A stretch of 23,484 nt of DNA from positions 1 to 23,484 of the forward strand of contig JAUWTE010000003.1 of the NCBI GenBank assembly GCA_030609765.1, written 5' to 3'. A program made the translations under genes and the position numbers. Below are positions 1 through 7,519 of the stretch, piece after piece. Origin of the DNA: Acidobacteriota bacterium. Its GTDB lineage: Bacteria; Acidobacteriota; UBA890. The notes beneath the pieces were generated by a model. It saw nothing but the letters and a program-made list of their open reading frames with translations. It searched no databases and was not told the DNA's origin. Each line of letters begins with the position of its first letter. Position 1 is the first letter of the stretch.

Positions 1-104
1 CTGGAGGTTGGCCTTCTCATCTCATCTAGGTGATGTCCCCGTGCCGACCGCGGGCAACCCGCGCGAACTGTCCACCGAGGAGGACTTCCCAGGAGCCCCT
101 GCCG
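1..104. other. Unassigned flank downstream of the lipoprotein gene
   Basis: No convincing coding region is seen here. The only structure I notice is a short perfect inverted repeat, a 6-bp GC stem with a CAA loop at 49-63. It lies just past the stop of the minus-strand lipoprotein gene. It is not followed by a T-run on either strand, so it is not a standard intrinsic terminator. I looked for RNase P RNA or a tRNA, because RNA genes sometimes sit near rsmI, and saw no recognisable conserved core. Confidence 0.3.
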
Positions 105-554
105 CTAGCCTCGCGGCCGGACGGCCTCGAGCTCGGGAAACTCGTTCCACGCTTCCTGGGGTGGATTGGGCTCGAGATAGAGGCGCACGCCCTCGACACC
201 TGACATCAGTGGACGCACCGCAACACCGACGTTCTGCGGATATCCACGCTCGATGTTGCCGACGTCCAGCGTGACGCGTGTTTCCGAGAGCTTGACCCCG
301 AGCTCGTCCTGTTGCTCGACCATGACGGTCAAGTGGCGTAGGGCCTCATCGGTGTTCTTCAGGATAGTGACGTCGACGTACAGGTGTGGATCGGCCCCAC
401 CTTCGTCGCGAGGCACCCATGAGGTGAGCTCCACATCGAACTCGGTGCGCACCATGAGAACATCGTTAACCAGGTCTTCCGCAGACGGCGGACTGCAGCC
501 AATCACCACGAGCGCAACGATAACCAGCGCAGACACACGCATACGAAAAGGCAT
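105..554 (-). CDS. Small predicted outer-membrane lipoprotein, function unknown
   Basis: This 149-aa protein starts with a short basic stretch and a hydrophobic segment ending in VVIGC. That is a lipobox-like signal with the lipidated cysteine at residue 20. The next residue is Ser, not Asp, so by the usual Lol rule the protein would go to the outer membrane. The mature part (about 130 residues) has alternating hydrophobic residues and a stretch like VDVTILKNTDEALRHL, which suggests a small beta-sandwich of the FxLYD or DUF3426-like kind. That fold assignment is only an impression. Its ATG overlaps the rsmI stop codon (TGATG) and a strong Shine-Dalgarno lies just upstream inside rsmI, so the two genes are translated together. 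I do not recognise the family, and its job is unknown. Confidence 0.8.
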   Translation of the reverse strand: MPFRMRVSALVIVALVVIGCSPPSAEDLVNDVLMVRTEFDVELTSWVPRDEGGADPHLYVDVTILKNTDEALRHLTVMVEQQDELGVKLSETRVTLDVGNIERGYPQNVGVAVRPLMSGVEGVRLYLEPNPPQEAWNEFPELEAVRPRG

Positions 555-1468
555 CAGATCTTCTCCTCCTGATCAGGTTCGTCTTTATCTTCATCCCCGA
601 CAATGAGGGCTTTGTAGGCCTCCTGTCTAGGAATCCCTGTTTCGCGGACAACCACCTTCAGAGCTTCATTGCGCGCGAGCCCCTGTCCCAGGAGCAGCTC
701 GAAGCGCTCCTCGAGGCCCGGCAAATCGACCGTATCTTCGTGATCCCTCGCCGAGGTCGATATACCCCGGGACACGCCACCGATACACAGGGTAAGCTCA
801 CCCCGCAGCGTACGTTCAGCAATGACCCTGGCCATCTCCGGCAAGCTACCGCGAAGAAACTCCTCGTGGATCTTCGTCAACTCGCGGGCCACCACCACGG
901 GGCGTTCCCCGAGGATCTCCGCCGCATCCGCCAGAGCTCCTGCGACCCTGCGAGGCGACTCCAGAAAGATAAGGGTTCCGGGCTCGTTTTGCAGCCCTCT
1001 CAGCACTGCCTGCCGGGCTGATCGCTTGCGCGGTAGGTAGCCCGCAAACAGAAAACGCGCCGTCGGCAGCCCGGACGCTGCCAGCGCGGCAAGTACTGCG
1101 CTGGGGCCGGGAATGGGCACCACGGGAATGTCGGCGTCGATCGCCGCACGGATGAGGGGGTACCCGGGGTCCGAAATCGCCGGTGTCCCCGCATCGCTGA
1201 CAAGCGCCAGCTGCGCCCCTGCCGCCAGACGCGCGACGAGGTCCGGCGCATGAGCGTCTTCGTTGTGCTCGTGGAACGCGCGTAGCTGGGTGTGAATCTC
1301 GTAGCGGCTGAGCAACTTCCGGGTCCTGCGGGTGTCTTCAGCGAGAATGAGATCAACGTCGCCGAGTACCTGCAACGCTCGGCGGGAGACGTCCTCGAGA
1401 TTACCTATGGGCGTTGCCACCAGGTAAAGAGTGCCGGGCTGCGGCGCGGGGTCTCCAGTCGAGCTCAT
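554..1468 (-). CDS. rsmI: 16S rRNA (cytidine-1402-2'-O)-methyltransferase RsmI
   Basis: RsmI uses S-adenosylmethionine to methylate the 2'-OH of C1402 in the decoding centre of 16S rRNA. This is a family function. The 304-aa protein has the full set of family motifs: LYLVATPIGNLEDVSRRAL near the N-terminus, AEDTRRTRKLL, VSDAGTPAISDPGYPL, the SAM-site stretch PIPGPSA, then ESPRR and ARELTKIHEEFLRG. The tetrapyrrole-methylase fold is complete, and the length is close to the usual 280-300 residues. The C-terminal region (about residues 240-290) includes the helical tail expected for RsmI, followed by an acidic end. The ATG start is preceded by only a weak ribosome site. It runs divergently from uvrA and is coupled to the downstream lipoprotein gene. 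Confidence 0.96.
   Translation of the reverse strand: MSSTGDPAPQPGTLYLVATPIGNLEDVSRRALQVLGDVDLILAEDTRRTRKLLSRYEIHTQLRAFHEHNEDAHAPDLVARLAAGAQLALVSDAGTPAISDPGYPLIRAAIDADIPVVPIPGPSAVLAALAASGLPTARFLFAGYLPRKRSARQAVLRGLQNEPGTLIFLESPRRVAGALADAAEILGERPVVVARELTKIHEEFLRGSLPEMARVIAERTLRGELTLCIGGVSRGISTSARDHEDTVDLPGLEERFELLLGQGLARNEALKVVVRETGIPRQEAYKALIVGDEDKDEPDQEEKI
563..570 (-). promoter_or_regulatory. Strong Shine-Dalgarno for the lipoprotein gene
   Basis: On the minus strand the sequence reads AGGAGGAG, a near-perfect anti-16S match, 8 bases before the ATG at 554-552. It lies inside the last codons of rsmI. It fixes the lipoprotein start at the TGATG overlap rather than at the internal Met5. Confidence 0.75.
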
Positions 1469-1527
1469 GGGAGCAGCTTAACCCGGATTTTGCAGCGGGT
1501 CGCGACTGCGCGTGCGCCGGAGCAGCC

Positions 1528-1556
1528 TCGACCCGTTGCGACGTCCGGTCTAAAGT
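1528..1556 (+). promoter_or_regulatory. Possible sigma-70-type promoter for uvrA
   Basis: Within the 181-bp divergent rsmI/uvrA gap, TCGACC (1528-1533) and TAAAGT (1551-1556) are separated by 17 bases. Each matches four of six consensus positions. This would give an untranslated leader of roughly 85 bases before the uvrA ATG. In GC-rich DNA such matches arise by chance, so this is a candidate only. I saw no LexA-type box (neither the CTG-N10-CAG nor the GAAC-N7-GTTC type), so SOS control of uvrA is not supported by the sequence. Confidence 0.2.
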
Positions 1557-1592
1557 AGATCGGTTAGGCCGCGCGATCCGGAGCAAGGCAGG

Positions 1593-1620
1593 GGTTGTGG
1601 CGCAGGGCGGGGCGCCAACC
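1593..1620 (+). repeat. Imperfect inverted repeat in the uvrA leader
   Basis: GGTTGTGGCGC (from 1593) can pair with GCGCCAACC (to 1620), forming a GC-rich stem of 9 bp with a 2-base bulge and a G-rich loop. It ends 29 bases before the uvrA start codon, so it could fold in the leader RNA. It has no T-run. A regulatory role is not shown. Confidence 0.3.
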
Positions 1621-1649
1621 GGGCCACGGCGGCAGGCAAACGAGAAAAT

Positions 1650-4556
1650 ATGGCACAATACAGGAAGATCTCGAATGTTGAAAGCAAGAGGCTTACCTCT
1701 GCTTCCACCATCCCGGAACTGATCGACTGCATCCGGGTGCGCGGGGCGCGGGAACACAACCTGCGCGGTCTCGACCTCGACCTGCCGCGCTATGCCTTGG
1801 TTGTAGTTACCGGACTGTCGGGCTCGGGGAAGTCCTCCCTCGCCTTCGACACCCTCTATGCGGAAGGGCAGCGTCGCTACGTCGAGTCGTTATCGGCCTA
1901 CGCGCGGCAGTTTCTCGAGCAAATGGAGCGCCCTGACGTCGAGAGCATCGACGGGCTATCGCCCTCGATCGCCATCGAGCAGAAGACAACGACGCGGAAT
2001 CCGCGATCGACCGTGGGTACGGTCACTGAGCTGTATGACTTCCTGCGGCTTCTGTATGCGCGCGTCGGCACGCCACATTGCCCGCGCTGTGACAGAGCAG
2101 TGCACTCGCAGACTACCCGGCAAATCGTCCGCCAGGTGATGCGACGCGCGGAGGGCTCGCGGGTGCAGGTCCTGGCACCCATCGTGAGGGGGCGCAAGGG
2201 TGAGTTCAGGGCCGAGCTGGCGCGGCTGGCGCGCAGCGGCTTCGTGCGTGCGCGTATCGACGGCAAGGTGCGGGAAATCGGCCAGCCGGTTGCTTTGCGT
2301 CGCCAGCAGACCCATGACATCGAGATCATCATCGATCGAGTGATCCTGCGTCCCGCCGTCGAGAAACGGTTGCACGACGCCGTCGACCGGGCGCTTCAAC
2401 TCGCCGACGGCATGGTAATCATCAACGTGCTGGGCGATGGCGATCACCTCTACTCGCGCAAGCTGGCCTGCCCACACTGCAAGATCAGCATCCCGGAGCT
2501 AACGCCGCGGTCGTTCTCATTCAACAGCCCGCGGGGTGCCTGCCGGGAATGCGAGGGGCTAGGCCGGGTGCGGGTCTTCTCCCCTGAGCTCGTGGTTCCT
2601 GAGCCCGAGCAGGCTCTTCCGGATGGTGCCATCGCCCCGTGGCGCGGGTCCGCGTACCCGAAGCAGTTCTTCGTGGCGTTGTGTGAAGAGCTTGGTGCGG
2701 CGCCGACCATGCCATGGAAGGACCTGCCCGAGAAAGTGCGTGAGATCGTGCTGCACGGGCGTCCGGGCTCGGAAGCTCTGACCTTGAGCGTCGAGGGTGA
2801 GCCTGTCGATGAACGCTTGGGTCGCGGCTTCGAGGGGGTCATTCCCATCCTGAAGAAGCGCTACGGAGAGTCTACCTCCGCCCGCGAGGGCCGCCGTCTC
2901 GAAAGCTTCATGCGAGAGGCCGAGTGCCATGCCTGCAGCGGGCAGCGCCTGCGTCCCGAGAGCCTCGGCGTGCGGGTTGGCAACATGTCAATCGCGGAGT
3001 TCACAGCGTTGCCGGTGGAGCGGGCACTGGAACAAATCGGCAAGATCCGTGTTCGTAAGCGACTGGAGCCAGTGGCCGAGCCCCTCTTCAAGGAACTGCG
3101 TGAACGGCTCGAATTCTTGAACCAGGTGGGGCTGGGCTATCTCAGCCTCGACCGACCGGCCGCGACACTGGCGGGAGGAGAGAGCCAGCGCATCCGTCTC
3201 GCCACGCAGATTGGCACGAGGTTGCGAGGTGTGCTGTACGTCCTCGATGAGCCCAGCATCGGCCTGCATCAACGTGACAACCGCAGCTTGCTGGATGCAC
3301 TCAGGGCCGTTCGGGATCAGGGCAACACGGTGATCGTCGTGGAGCACGACGAGGAGACGATCCGCGCCGCGGACTGGGTGGTCGATCTGGGCCCAGGAGC
3401 CGGCGAGCATGGTGGATGGCTCGTTGCCGAGGGCCCACCCGATGCCATCGCCACCAACCCGGAATCCCTCACGGGAGCCTACCTCGCCTGGGTTCGCAGT
3501 ATTCCGGTACCGGCCCACCGCCGGCGTCCCGTGGCGACAGTGGAGGAAGGGCCCACCGAGCTCAGGGTGCGCGGGGCCCGCCACCACAATCTCGACTCGA
3601 TCGACGTCTCGTTCCCCCTGGGCTGCCTCTCCGTTGTCACGGGCGTGTCAGGTTCGGGCAAGAGCAGCTTGGTGCAAGACATTCTCTATCGGTCCCTGGC
3701 CGCATCCCTGTACAAGGCCTCAGAGGAGCCAGGGGAACATCTCGGAATCGACGGTGCCGAGGCCATCGACAAGGTCATTGACATCACACAGGATCCAATC
3801 GGGCGCACGCCGCGCTCCAATCCTGCCACCTACACGGGAGTCTTGACCCCCATCCGCCAGCTTTACGCCTCCCTTCCGGAGAGCAGGGTGCGCGGCTACG
3901 GTGCCGGGCGCTTCTCGTTCAATGTCAATGAGGGCCGCTGTCCGCACTGTGAGGGAAGTGGGGTCAAGAAGATCGAGATGCACTTTCTGCCCGATGTCTA
4001 CGCCACCTGCGAGGAGTGCAACAGCAAGCGCTACAACGCCGAGACGCTCGAGGTGCGCTTCCGTGGCAAGAACATCGCGGAGGTGCTGGACATGACCGTC
4101 GAGCACGCCATGGAGCATTTCGGCAGCATCCCTACCGTGGCGCGCAAGCTCCGTGGCCTCGTCGATGTTGGGCTCGGCTACATTCGCCTCGGGCAATCGG
4201 CGACCACCTTGTCGGGAGGAGAAGCGCAGCGGGTCAAGCTCGCCAAGGAGCTCGCCAAACGAGCCACTGGCTCGACCCTCTACATTCTCGACGAGCCCAC
4301 CACGGGCCTCCATTTCGAAGACGTGAAGCGCCTGCTGGAGGTTCTCGATGCGTTGGTCGAGCAGGGCAACACGGTTGTGATCATCGAGCACAACTTGGAG
4401 GTCATCAAGTGCGCCGATTGGATCATTGACCTGGGGCCCGAAGGTGGCGATGGAGGTGGCCGCGTGGTCGCCACGGGTTCCCCGGAGGCGGTGGCGAGGG
4501 AGACTGCCTCGTACACCGGGCAATACCTACGAGAGGTGCTCCAGCGCCACGGATGA
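1650..4556 (+). CDS. uvrA: UvrABC excinuclease subunit A (UvrA)
   Basis: UvrA is the damage-sensing ABC-type ATPase of nucleotide excision repair. It acts as a dimer, loads UvrB at the lesion and leaves before UvrC cuts. The 968-aa protein carries both nucleotide-binding domains. Domain I has Walker A GLSGSGKS at residues 55-62, the stretch AEGQRRYVESLSAYARQFL, and the signature LAGGESQR. Domain II has Walker A GVSGSGKSS from residue 665 and the signature LSGGEAQR, followed by YILDEPTTGLH. Two zinc modules are intact: Cys274/277/298/301 and Cys764/767/787/790, the second with the GSGVKKIEMHFLPDVY hairpin that reads DNA damage. The ATG at 1650 gives about 24 residues more than Escherichia coli UvrA before the conserved IRVRGAREHNL. 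No closer in-frame ATG, GTG or TTG exists, so the extension seems real. A tryptophanase gene follows. Confidence 0.98.
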   Translation: MAQYRKISNVESKRLTSASTIPELIDCIRVRGAREHNLRGLDLDLPRYALVVVTGLSGSGKSSLAFDTLYAEGQRRYVESLSAYARQFLEQMERPDVESIDGLSPSIAIEQKTTTRNPRSTVGTVTELYDFLRLLYARVGTPHCPRCDRAVHSQTTRQIVRQVMRRAEGSRVQVLAPIVRGRKGEFRAELARLARSGFVRARIDGKVREIGQPVALRRQQTHDIEIIIDRVILRPAVEKRLHDAVDRALQLADGMVIINVLGDGDHLYSRKLACPHCKISIPELTPRSFSFNSPRGACRECEGLGRVRVFSPELVVPEPEQALPDGAIAPWRGSAYPKQFFVALCEELGAAPTMPWKDLPEKVREIVLHGRPGSEALTLSVEGEPVDERLGRGFEGVIPILKKRYGESTSAREGRRLESFMREAECHACSGQRLRPESLGVRVGNMSIAEFTALPVERALEQIGKIRVRKRLEPVAEPLFKELRERLEFLNQVGLGYLSLDRPAATLAGGESQRIRLATQIGTRLRGVLYVLDEPSIGLHQRDNRSLLDALRAVRDQGNTVIVVEHDEETIRAADWVVDLGPGAGEHGGWLVAEGPPDAIATNPESLTGAYLAWVRSIPVPAHRRRPVATVEEGPTELRVRGARHHNLDSIDVSFPLGCLSVVTGVSGSGKSSLVQDILYRSLAASLYKASEEPGEHLGIDGAEAIDKVIDITQDPIGRTPRSNPATYTGVLTPIRQLYASLPESRVRGYGAGRFSFNVNEGRCPHCEGSGVKKIEMHFLPDVYATCEECNSKRYNAETLEVRFRGKNIAEVLDMTVEHAMEHFGSIPTVARKLRGLVDVGLGYIRLGQSATTLSGGEAQRVKLAKELAKRATGSTLYILDEPTTGLHFEDVKRLLEVLDALVEQGNTVVIIEHNLEVIKCADWIIDLGPEGGDGGGRVVATGSPEAVARETASYTGQYLREVLQRHG

Positions 4557-4660
4557 GCAGGCTCAAGATCCGTGCTAACGTACGATTTGAACGCTTCGAC
4601 ATCGTCGGTAAGCATGCTCCGAAGACACTTCACGGTCTACTAACGCCCGCTAGGTGCCCC

Positions 4661-6052
4661 ATGCCCAATACGATCTCCGACCTGCCGCTGGAACCCTTCA
4701 AAATCAAGGTAGTCGAGCGCATTAGCCTTCCCCCCAGGGAGGTCCGCGAGCGGGAGCTCGAGGCCGCTGGGTTCAACCTCTTCAACCTGCGTTCCGAGGC
4801 CGTATACATCGACCTGCTCACCGACTCGGGAACCTCCGCGATGAGCGATGAGCAATGGGCAGCGATGATGCGCGGTGACGAGTCCTACGCTGGTTCACGC
4901 AACTACTACCGGCTCGAAGCCAGGGTTCAGGAGATCACCAGCTACGCGCACGTGATTCCGACGCACCAGGGTCGCAGCGCCGAGAGCTTGCTTTTCTCGA
5001 CGGTGCTGAAGCCGGGCATGTACGTACCCAACAACATGCACTTCGACACGACGCGCGCCAACGTCGAAGCCAACAATGGCAACGCTGTGGACATGCTCTG
5101 CCGCGAGGGCTTCGATATGGACTCCGATTTCCCCTTCAAGGGCAATATGGATGTCGAACGACTCGATGCCTTCCTTGCCGAGCATGGCCGCGAGGCCGTC
5201 CCCCTCGTAATGATTACGGTTACCTGCAACAGCAACGGTGGCCAGCCGGTGGCGATGGCCAACGTTCGGGAAGTTCGCAAGATCTGTGATGCCCACGGGG
5301 TGCCCCTCTTCCTCGACGCCTGCCGATTCGCCGAGAACTCTTTCCTGGTGAGGGAGCGGGAGGAGGAGTTCGCCGACCGCAGCGTCAAGGAAATCGCCCA
5401 GGAGCTTTTCTCGTACGCTGTCGGGTGTACCTTCTCGGGCAAGAAGGACGCCCTCGTGAATATGGGCGGTTTCTTTGCCTGCAACGATGATGAGCTTGCT
5501 CGCCTGCTTACAGAGAAGCTGATCTTGGTGGAGGGCTTTCCGACCTATGGCGGGCTATCGGGTCGAGACCTCGAAGCCATGGCCCAAGGTCTCGAAGAAG
5601 TGCTTCACGAAGACTACCTCGCGTTTCGGATCGGACAGGTCCGCATGATGGCGGCAGCCCTGGAAGAAGCGAGCATTCCGCACATCAAGCCGGCCGGCGG
5701 TCATGCCCTGTACCTCGATGCCAAGGCTTTCTGCCCCCACATCCCACCTGCCCAGTTTCCCGGGCAGGCTCTCTCCACGGCCCTCTACTTGGAGGCCGGC
5801 ATCCGCAGCGTGGAAATCGGCTCGTTGATGTTCGAACAGGGGGATGCTGATACCGGCGAAGCCATGCACCCGGAGCTCGAGATGGTCCGCTTTGCCATAC
5901 CGCGTCGCGTCTACACCACACGACATCTGCAGTACGTGGTAGATGCCATCATCCGGCTCTACGAGAAGCGGGACAGCCTTTGCGGGCTGGAGATCGTCAG
6001 CGCTCCTCCGCGGCTGCGTCACTTCACGGCTCGACTCCGACCGGTACAGTGA
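4661..6052 (+). CDS. tnaA: Tryptophanase (tryptophan indole-lyase)
   Basis: This PLP enzyme splits L-tryptophan into indole, pyruvate and ammonia in the cytoplasm. The whole 463-aa sequence follows the beta-eliminating lyase family (LTDSGTSAMS, MMRGDESYAGSRNYY, IPTHQGRSAE, SGKKDALVNMGG, PTYGGLSGRDLEAMA). Lys262 of the SGKKD motif is the expected PLP lysine. The family also holds tyrosine phenol-lyase, but three discriminating positions are of the tryptophanase type. These are Asp129 (FDTT; TPL has Thr), Ile386 (VEIGS; TPL has Arg) and His454 (LRHFTARL; TPL has Phe). The reading frame opens at 4553, where ATGA overlaps the uvrA stop. The extra 36 residues are not family-like, while Met at 4661 aligns with the family N-terminus and follows AGGTG at 4652-4656, so I prefer 4661. 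I see no TnaC leader peptide. Confidence 0.93.
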   Translation: MPNTISDLPLEPFKIKVVERISLPPREVRERELEAAGFNLFNLRSEAVYIDLLTDSGTSAMSDEQWAAMMRGDESYAGSRNYYRLEARVQEITSYAHVIPTHQGRSAESLLFSTVLKPGMYVPNNMHFDTTRANVEANNGNAVDMLCREGFDMDSDFPFKGNMDVERLDAFLAEHGREAVPLVMITVTCNSNGGQPVAMANVREVRKICDAHGVPLFLDACRFAENSFLVREREEEFADRSVKEIAQELFSYAVGCTFSGKKDALVNMGGFFACNDDELARLLTEKLILVEGFPTYGGLSGRDLEAMAQGLEEVLHEDYLAFRIGQVRMMAAALEEASIPHIKPAGGHALYLDAKAFCPHIPPAQFPGQALSTALYLEAGIRSVEIGSLMFEQGDADTGEAMHPELEMVRFAIPRRVYTTRHLQYVVDAIIRLYEKRDSLCGLEIVSAPPRLRHFTARLRPVQ

Positions 6053-7251
6053 GACTGGCTTTCTTTTCTCCGGTGCCGCCGGTGCCCTCGGGAATCTGCG
6101 ACTATCTGCTCGATCTTCTCCCCTGGCTGCCCGAGGCCTGGTCGATCGATATCTTCATCGATGATGGCGTCGAGCCCGACGAGGAGGTGATTGGCGGCCG
6201 GTCGCCCTGCTACCCGCACGGGGAGTGGCCGGAGCGGCATGCTGCTAGGCCCTACGACCTGAACGTCTATCAAGTCGGCAACAACCTCGCGCACGCCTAC
6301 ACGCTGCCCTACGTCCTGCAGCAACCTGGACTGCTGGTCTTGCACGACGCCGTCGTGCACCCCTCCAGGGCCCTACACGCGGTCGAGGGTGGTGAGATGA
6401 CTGCCTACCGGGAAGCGGCGGAACGCTGTCGCCCTGACGTGGGCCGGGCCCTCGGACACATGGTCGCTGGGGGGCTGGCGAGCCCACAGCTTTTCTTTCG
6501 ATTTCCCCTTTGCGAGGACTTGGTCCTGGCCAGCCTGCTGACCGGCATGCATGGCACGGCGCTGGCCGACTGGCTGCGGGCCCTGGTGCCTGAGGCGGAG
6601 ATCTGTTCCCTGGCACATTGGCGCTCGGTACCTGAGGCCGATGCGCTGGAGGTCGATGAATGGAGACAACGGCTGCTGGGAGGCGAGCAAGGCGTCATCG
6701 TCGGCTGCTTCGGGAATATCGACTCTGCGCGGCGGCTTGATCGAGTTCTGCAAGCAGTATCCGATCTGCGTCCCTCGGTGCGTATTGAGCTGGTCATCGC
6801 CGGCTCCGTCGACCCTGCTCTCGATCTGCCGGGTCGGGCCGCGACCCTTGGAATTGACACCCAGGTGCACTGGTTGGGGCGTGTAAGCACAGCCGACTTC
6901 GGGGCCCTTATTCATGGCGTCGATTTCGCCGTGAATCTGCGTTTCCCCCCGGCCCGGGCTTCCTCGGGTGTGCTGCATCAGCTCCTGCAAGCAGGGGTGC
7001 CCACCATCATCACGGACCTCGTGCACTGGACGGAATACCCCGCAGCGGCTGTCCAGCGGGTGCCCGCGGGTCCGGACGCCGAGGAGATGGCGGCGCTGCG
7101 CGTCGCCATGAAACACTGGGCGACGTCAGCGGAGGCACGAGACGCTGCAGCTCAGGCGGCGAAGAGCTGGGCGCAGGAACATTTGGGGCCGACGCTGATG
7201 GCCGACAGCTATGTACACGCGGTGGGTTTGGCGCTGGAGAAGCGCCCATGA
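6049..7251 (+). CDS. Divergent GT4/GT-B glycosyltransferase-like protein
   Basis: The GTG at 6049 overlaps the tryptophanase stop (GTGA) and gives 400 aa beginning VRLAFFSPVPPVPSGICDY. The frame extends further upstream, but the residues before the GTG look non-native. The N-terminal half has the GT-B acceptor-domain style: a PSGICDY motif, then NVYQVGNNLAHAYTLPYVL and GLLVLHDAVVHPSRAL, seen in a GT4 subgroup of cell-surface glycan clusters. The C-terminal half starts near residue 220 with GVIVGCFGNIDSARRLDRVL, followed by IELVIAGS and a WLGRVSTADF stretch typical of the nucleotide-sugar domain. The usual E-x7-E donor motif is not visible: where relatives carry a Glu, this protein reads PPARASSGVLHQLLQAGVP. 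Donor and acceptor cannot be named. It sits at the end of the uvrA-tnaA transcript, before a 268-bp gap. Confidence 0.8.
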   Translation: MRLAFFSPVPPVPSGICDYLLDLLPWLPEAWSIDIFIDDGVEPDEEVIGGRSPCYPHGEWPERHAARPYDLNVYQVGNNLAHAYTLPYVLQQPGLLVLHDAVVHPSRALHAVEGGEMTAYREAAERCRPDVGRALGHMVAGGLASPQLFFRFPLCEDLVLASLLTGMHGTALADWLRALVPEAEICSLAHWRSVPEADALEVDEWRQRLLGGEQGVIVGCFGNIDSARRLDRVLQAVSDLRPSVRIELVIAGSVDPALDLPGRAATLGIDTQVHWLGRVSTADFGALIHGVDFAVNLRFPPARASSGVLHQLLQAGVPTIITDLVHWTEYPAAAVQRVPAGPDAEEMAALRVAMKHWATSAEARDAAAQAAKSWAQEHLGPTLMADSYVHAVGLALEKRP

Positions 7252-7377
7252 AGAGCGGAGCGGGAGACCGGTCGGAGACATACCCGGCGTCCGGCTTCGC
7301 CCAGCGGGCGACAAGGGCAACGCCGGCGGGGATGGAGTGCCGCCCAGGGGCCATGTATCATCCGCCCAAGTTGTTCA

Positions 7378-7399
7378 GAAGGGTCCCTGAGGGCCCTTC
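7378..7399 (+). repeat. GC-rich inverted repeat between the glycosyltransferase and ugd
   Basis: GAAGGG-T-CCC, a TGA loop, and GGG-CCCTTC form a 9-bp stem with one bulged T. It sits 127 bases after the preceding gene stop. No T-run follows, so an intrinsic terminator is unproven; it could be a Rho-linked 3' hairpin or a protein-binding site. Confidence 0.35.
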
Positions 7400-7506
7400 G
7401 TCAGCCACGATCCTGAAGGCGCTCCAGCCTATCGTTCGATACTGCCCCTTGAACTCGCCTCGCTCACGCCACCGCGAAATGCAGCGAACTTCTGACTCAG
7501 GACACT

Positions 7507-7511
7507 AGGGA
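7507..7511 (+). promoter_or_regulatory. Shine-Dalgarno of ugd
   Basis: AGGGA lies 8 bases before the ATG at 7520, in an A-rich context. It supports this start, which also puts the Rossmann motif at the very N-terminus as usual for the family. Confidence 0.55.
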
Positions 7512-7519
7512 AAAATCCC

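Larger units (their letters stand above)
7252..7519 (+). other. Intergenic gap ahead of ugd, the longest gap in the window
   Basis: This 268-bp gap separates the uvrA-tnaA-GT group from the polysaccharide locus and is the natural place for a promoter. I see no clear -35/-10 pair; GATACT at 7437-7442 is the best -10-like element and lacks a good -35. It contains the inverted repeat at 7378-7399. An 86-codon frame (7248-7508) begins at an ATGA overlap with the preceding stop, but its product is Arg/Ser/Pro-rich without recognisable features, so I do not call it a gene. Confidence 0.5.

Noticed and set aside
1..104. Possible RNase P RNA or tRNA end near rsmI
   Set aside because: A GAGGAGGACTTCC-like stretch faintly recalls the RNase P core, but the conserved GAGGAAAGTCCGGGC-type sequence and pairing are absent, and no tRNA fold is seen.
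1469..1649. LexA/SOS box ahead of uvrA
   Set aside because: Neither the proteobacterial CTG-N10-CAG palindrome nor the GAAC-N7-GTTC type is present in the gap.
3720..4523. A 267-codon open frame on the minus strand inside uvrA
   Set aside because: It lies opposite a fully conserved uvrA region. Its product has no recognisable motif, and GC-rich codon use routinely opens such antisense frames.
7378..7399. Stem-loop considered as an intrinsic terminator
   Set aside because: The stem is GC-rich, but no T-run follows on either strand, so I list it only as an inverted repeat.
7248..7508. An 86-codon plus-strand frame starting at an ATGA overlap with the preceding glycosyltransferase
   Set aside because: The overlap is tempting, but the product is rich in Arg, Ser and Pro with no hydrophobic core or motif, and no good ribosome site precedes it. 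A conserved orthologue would change this view.
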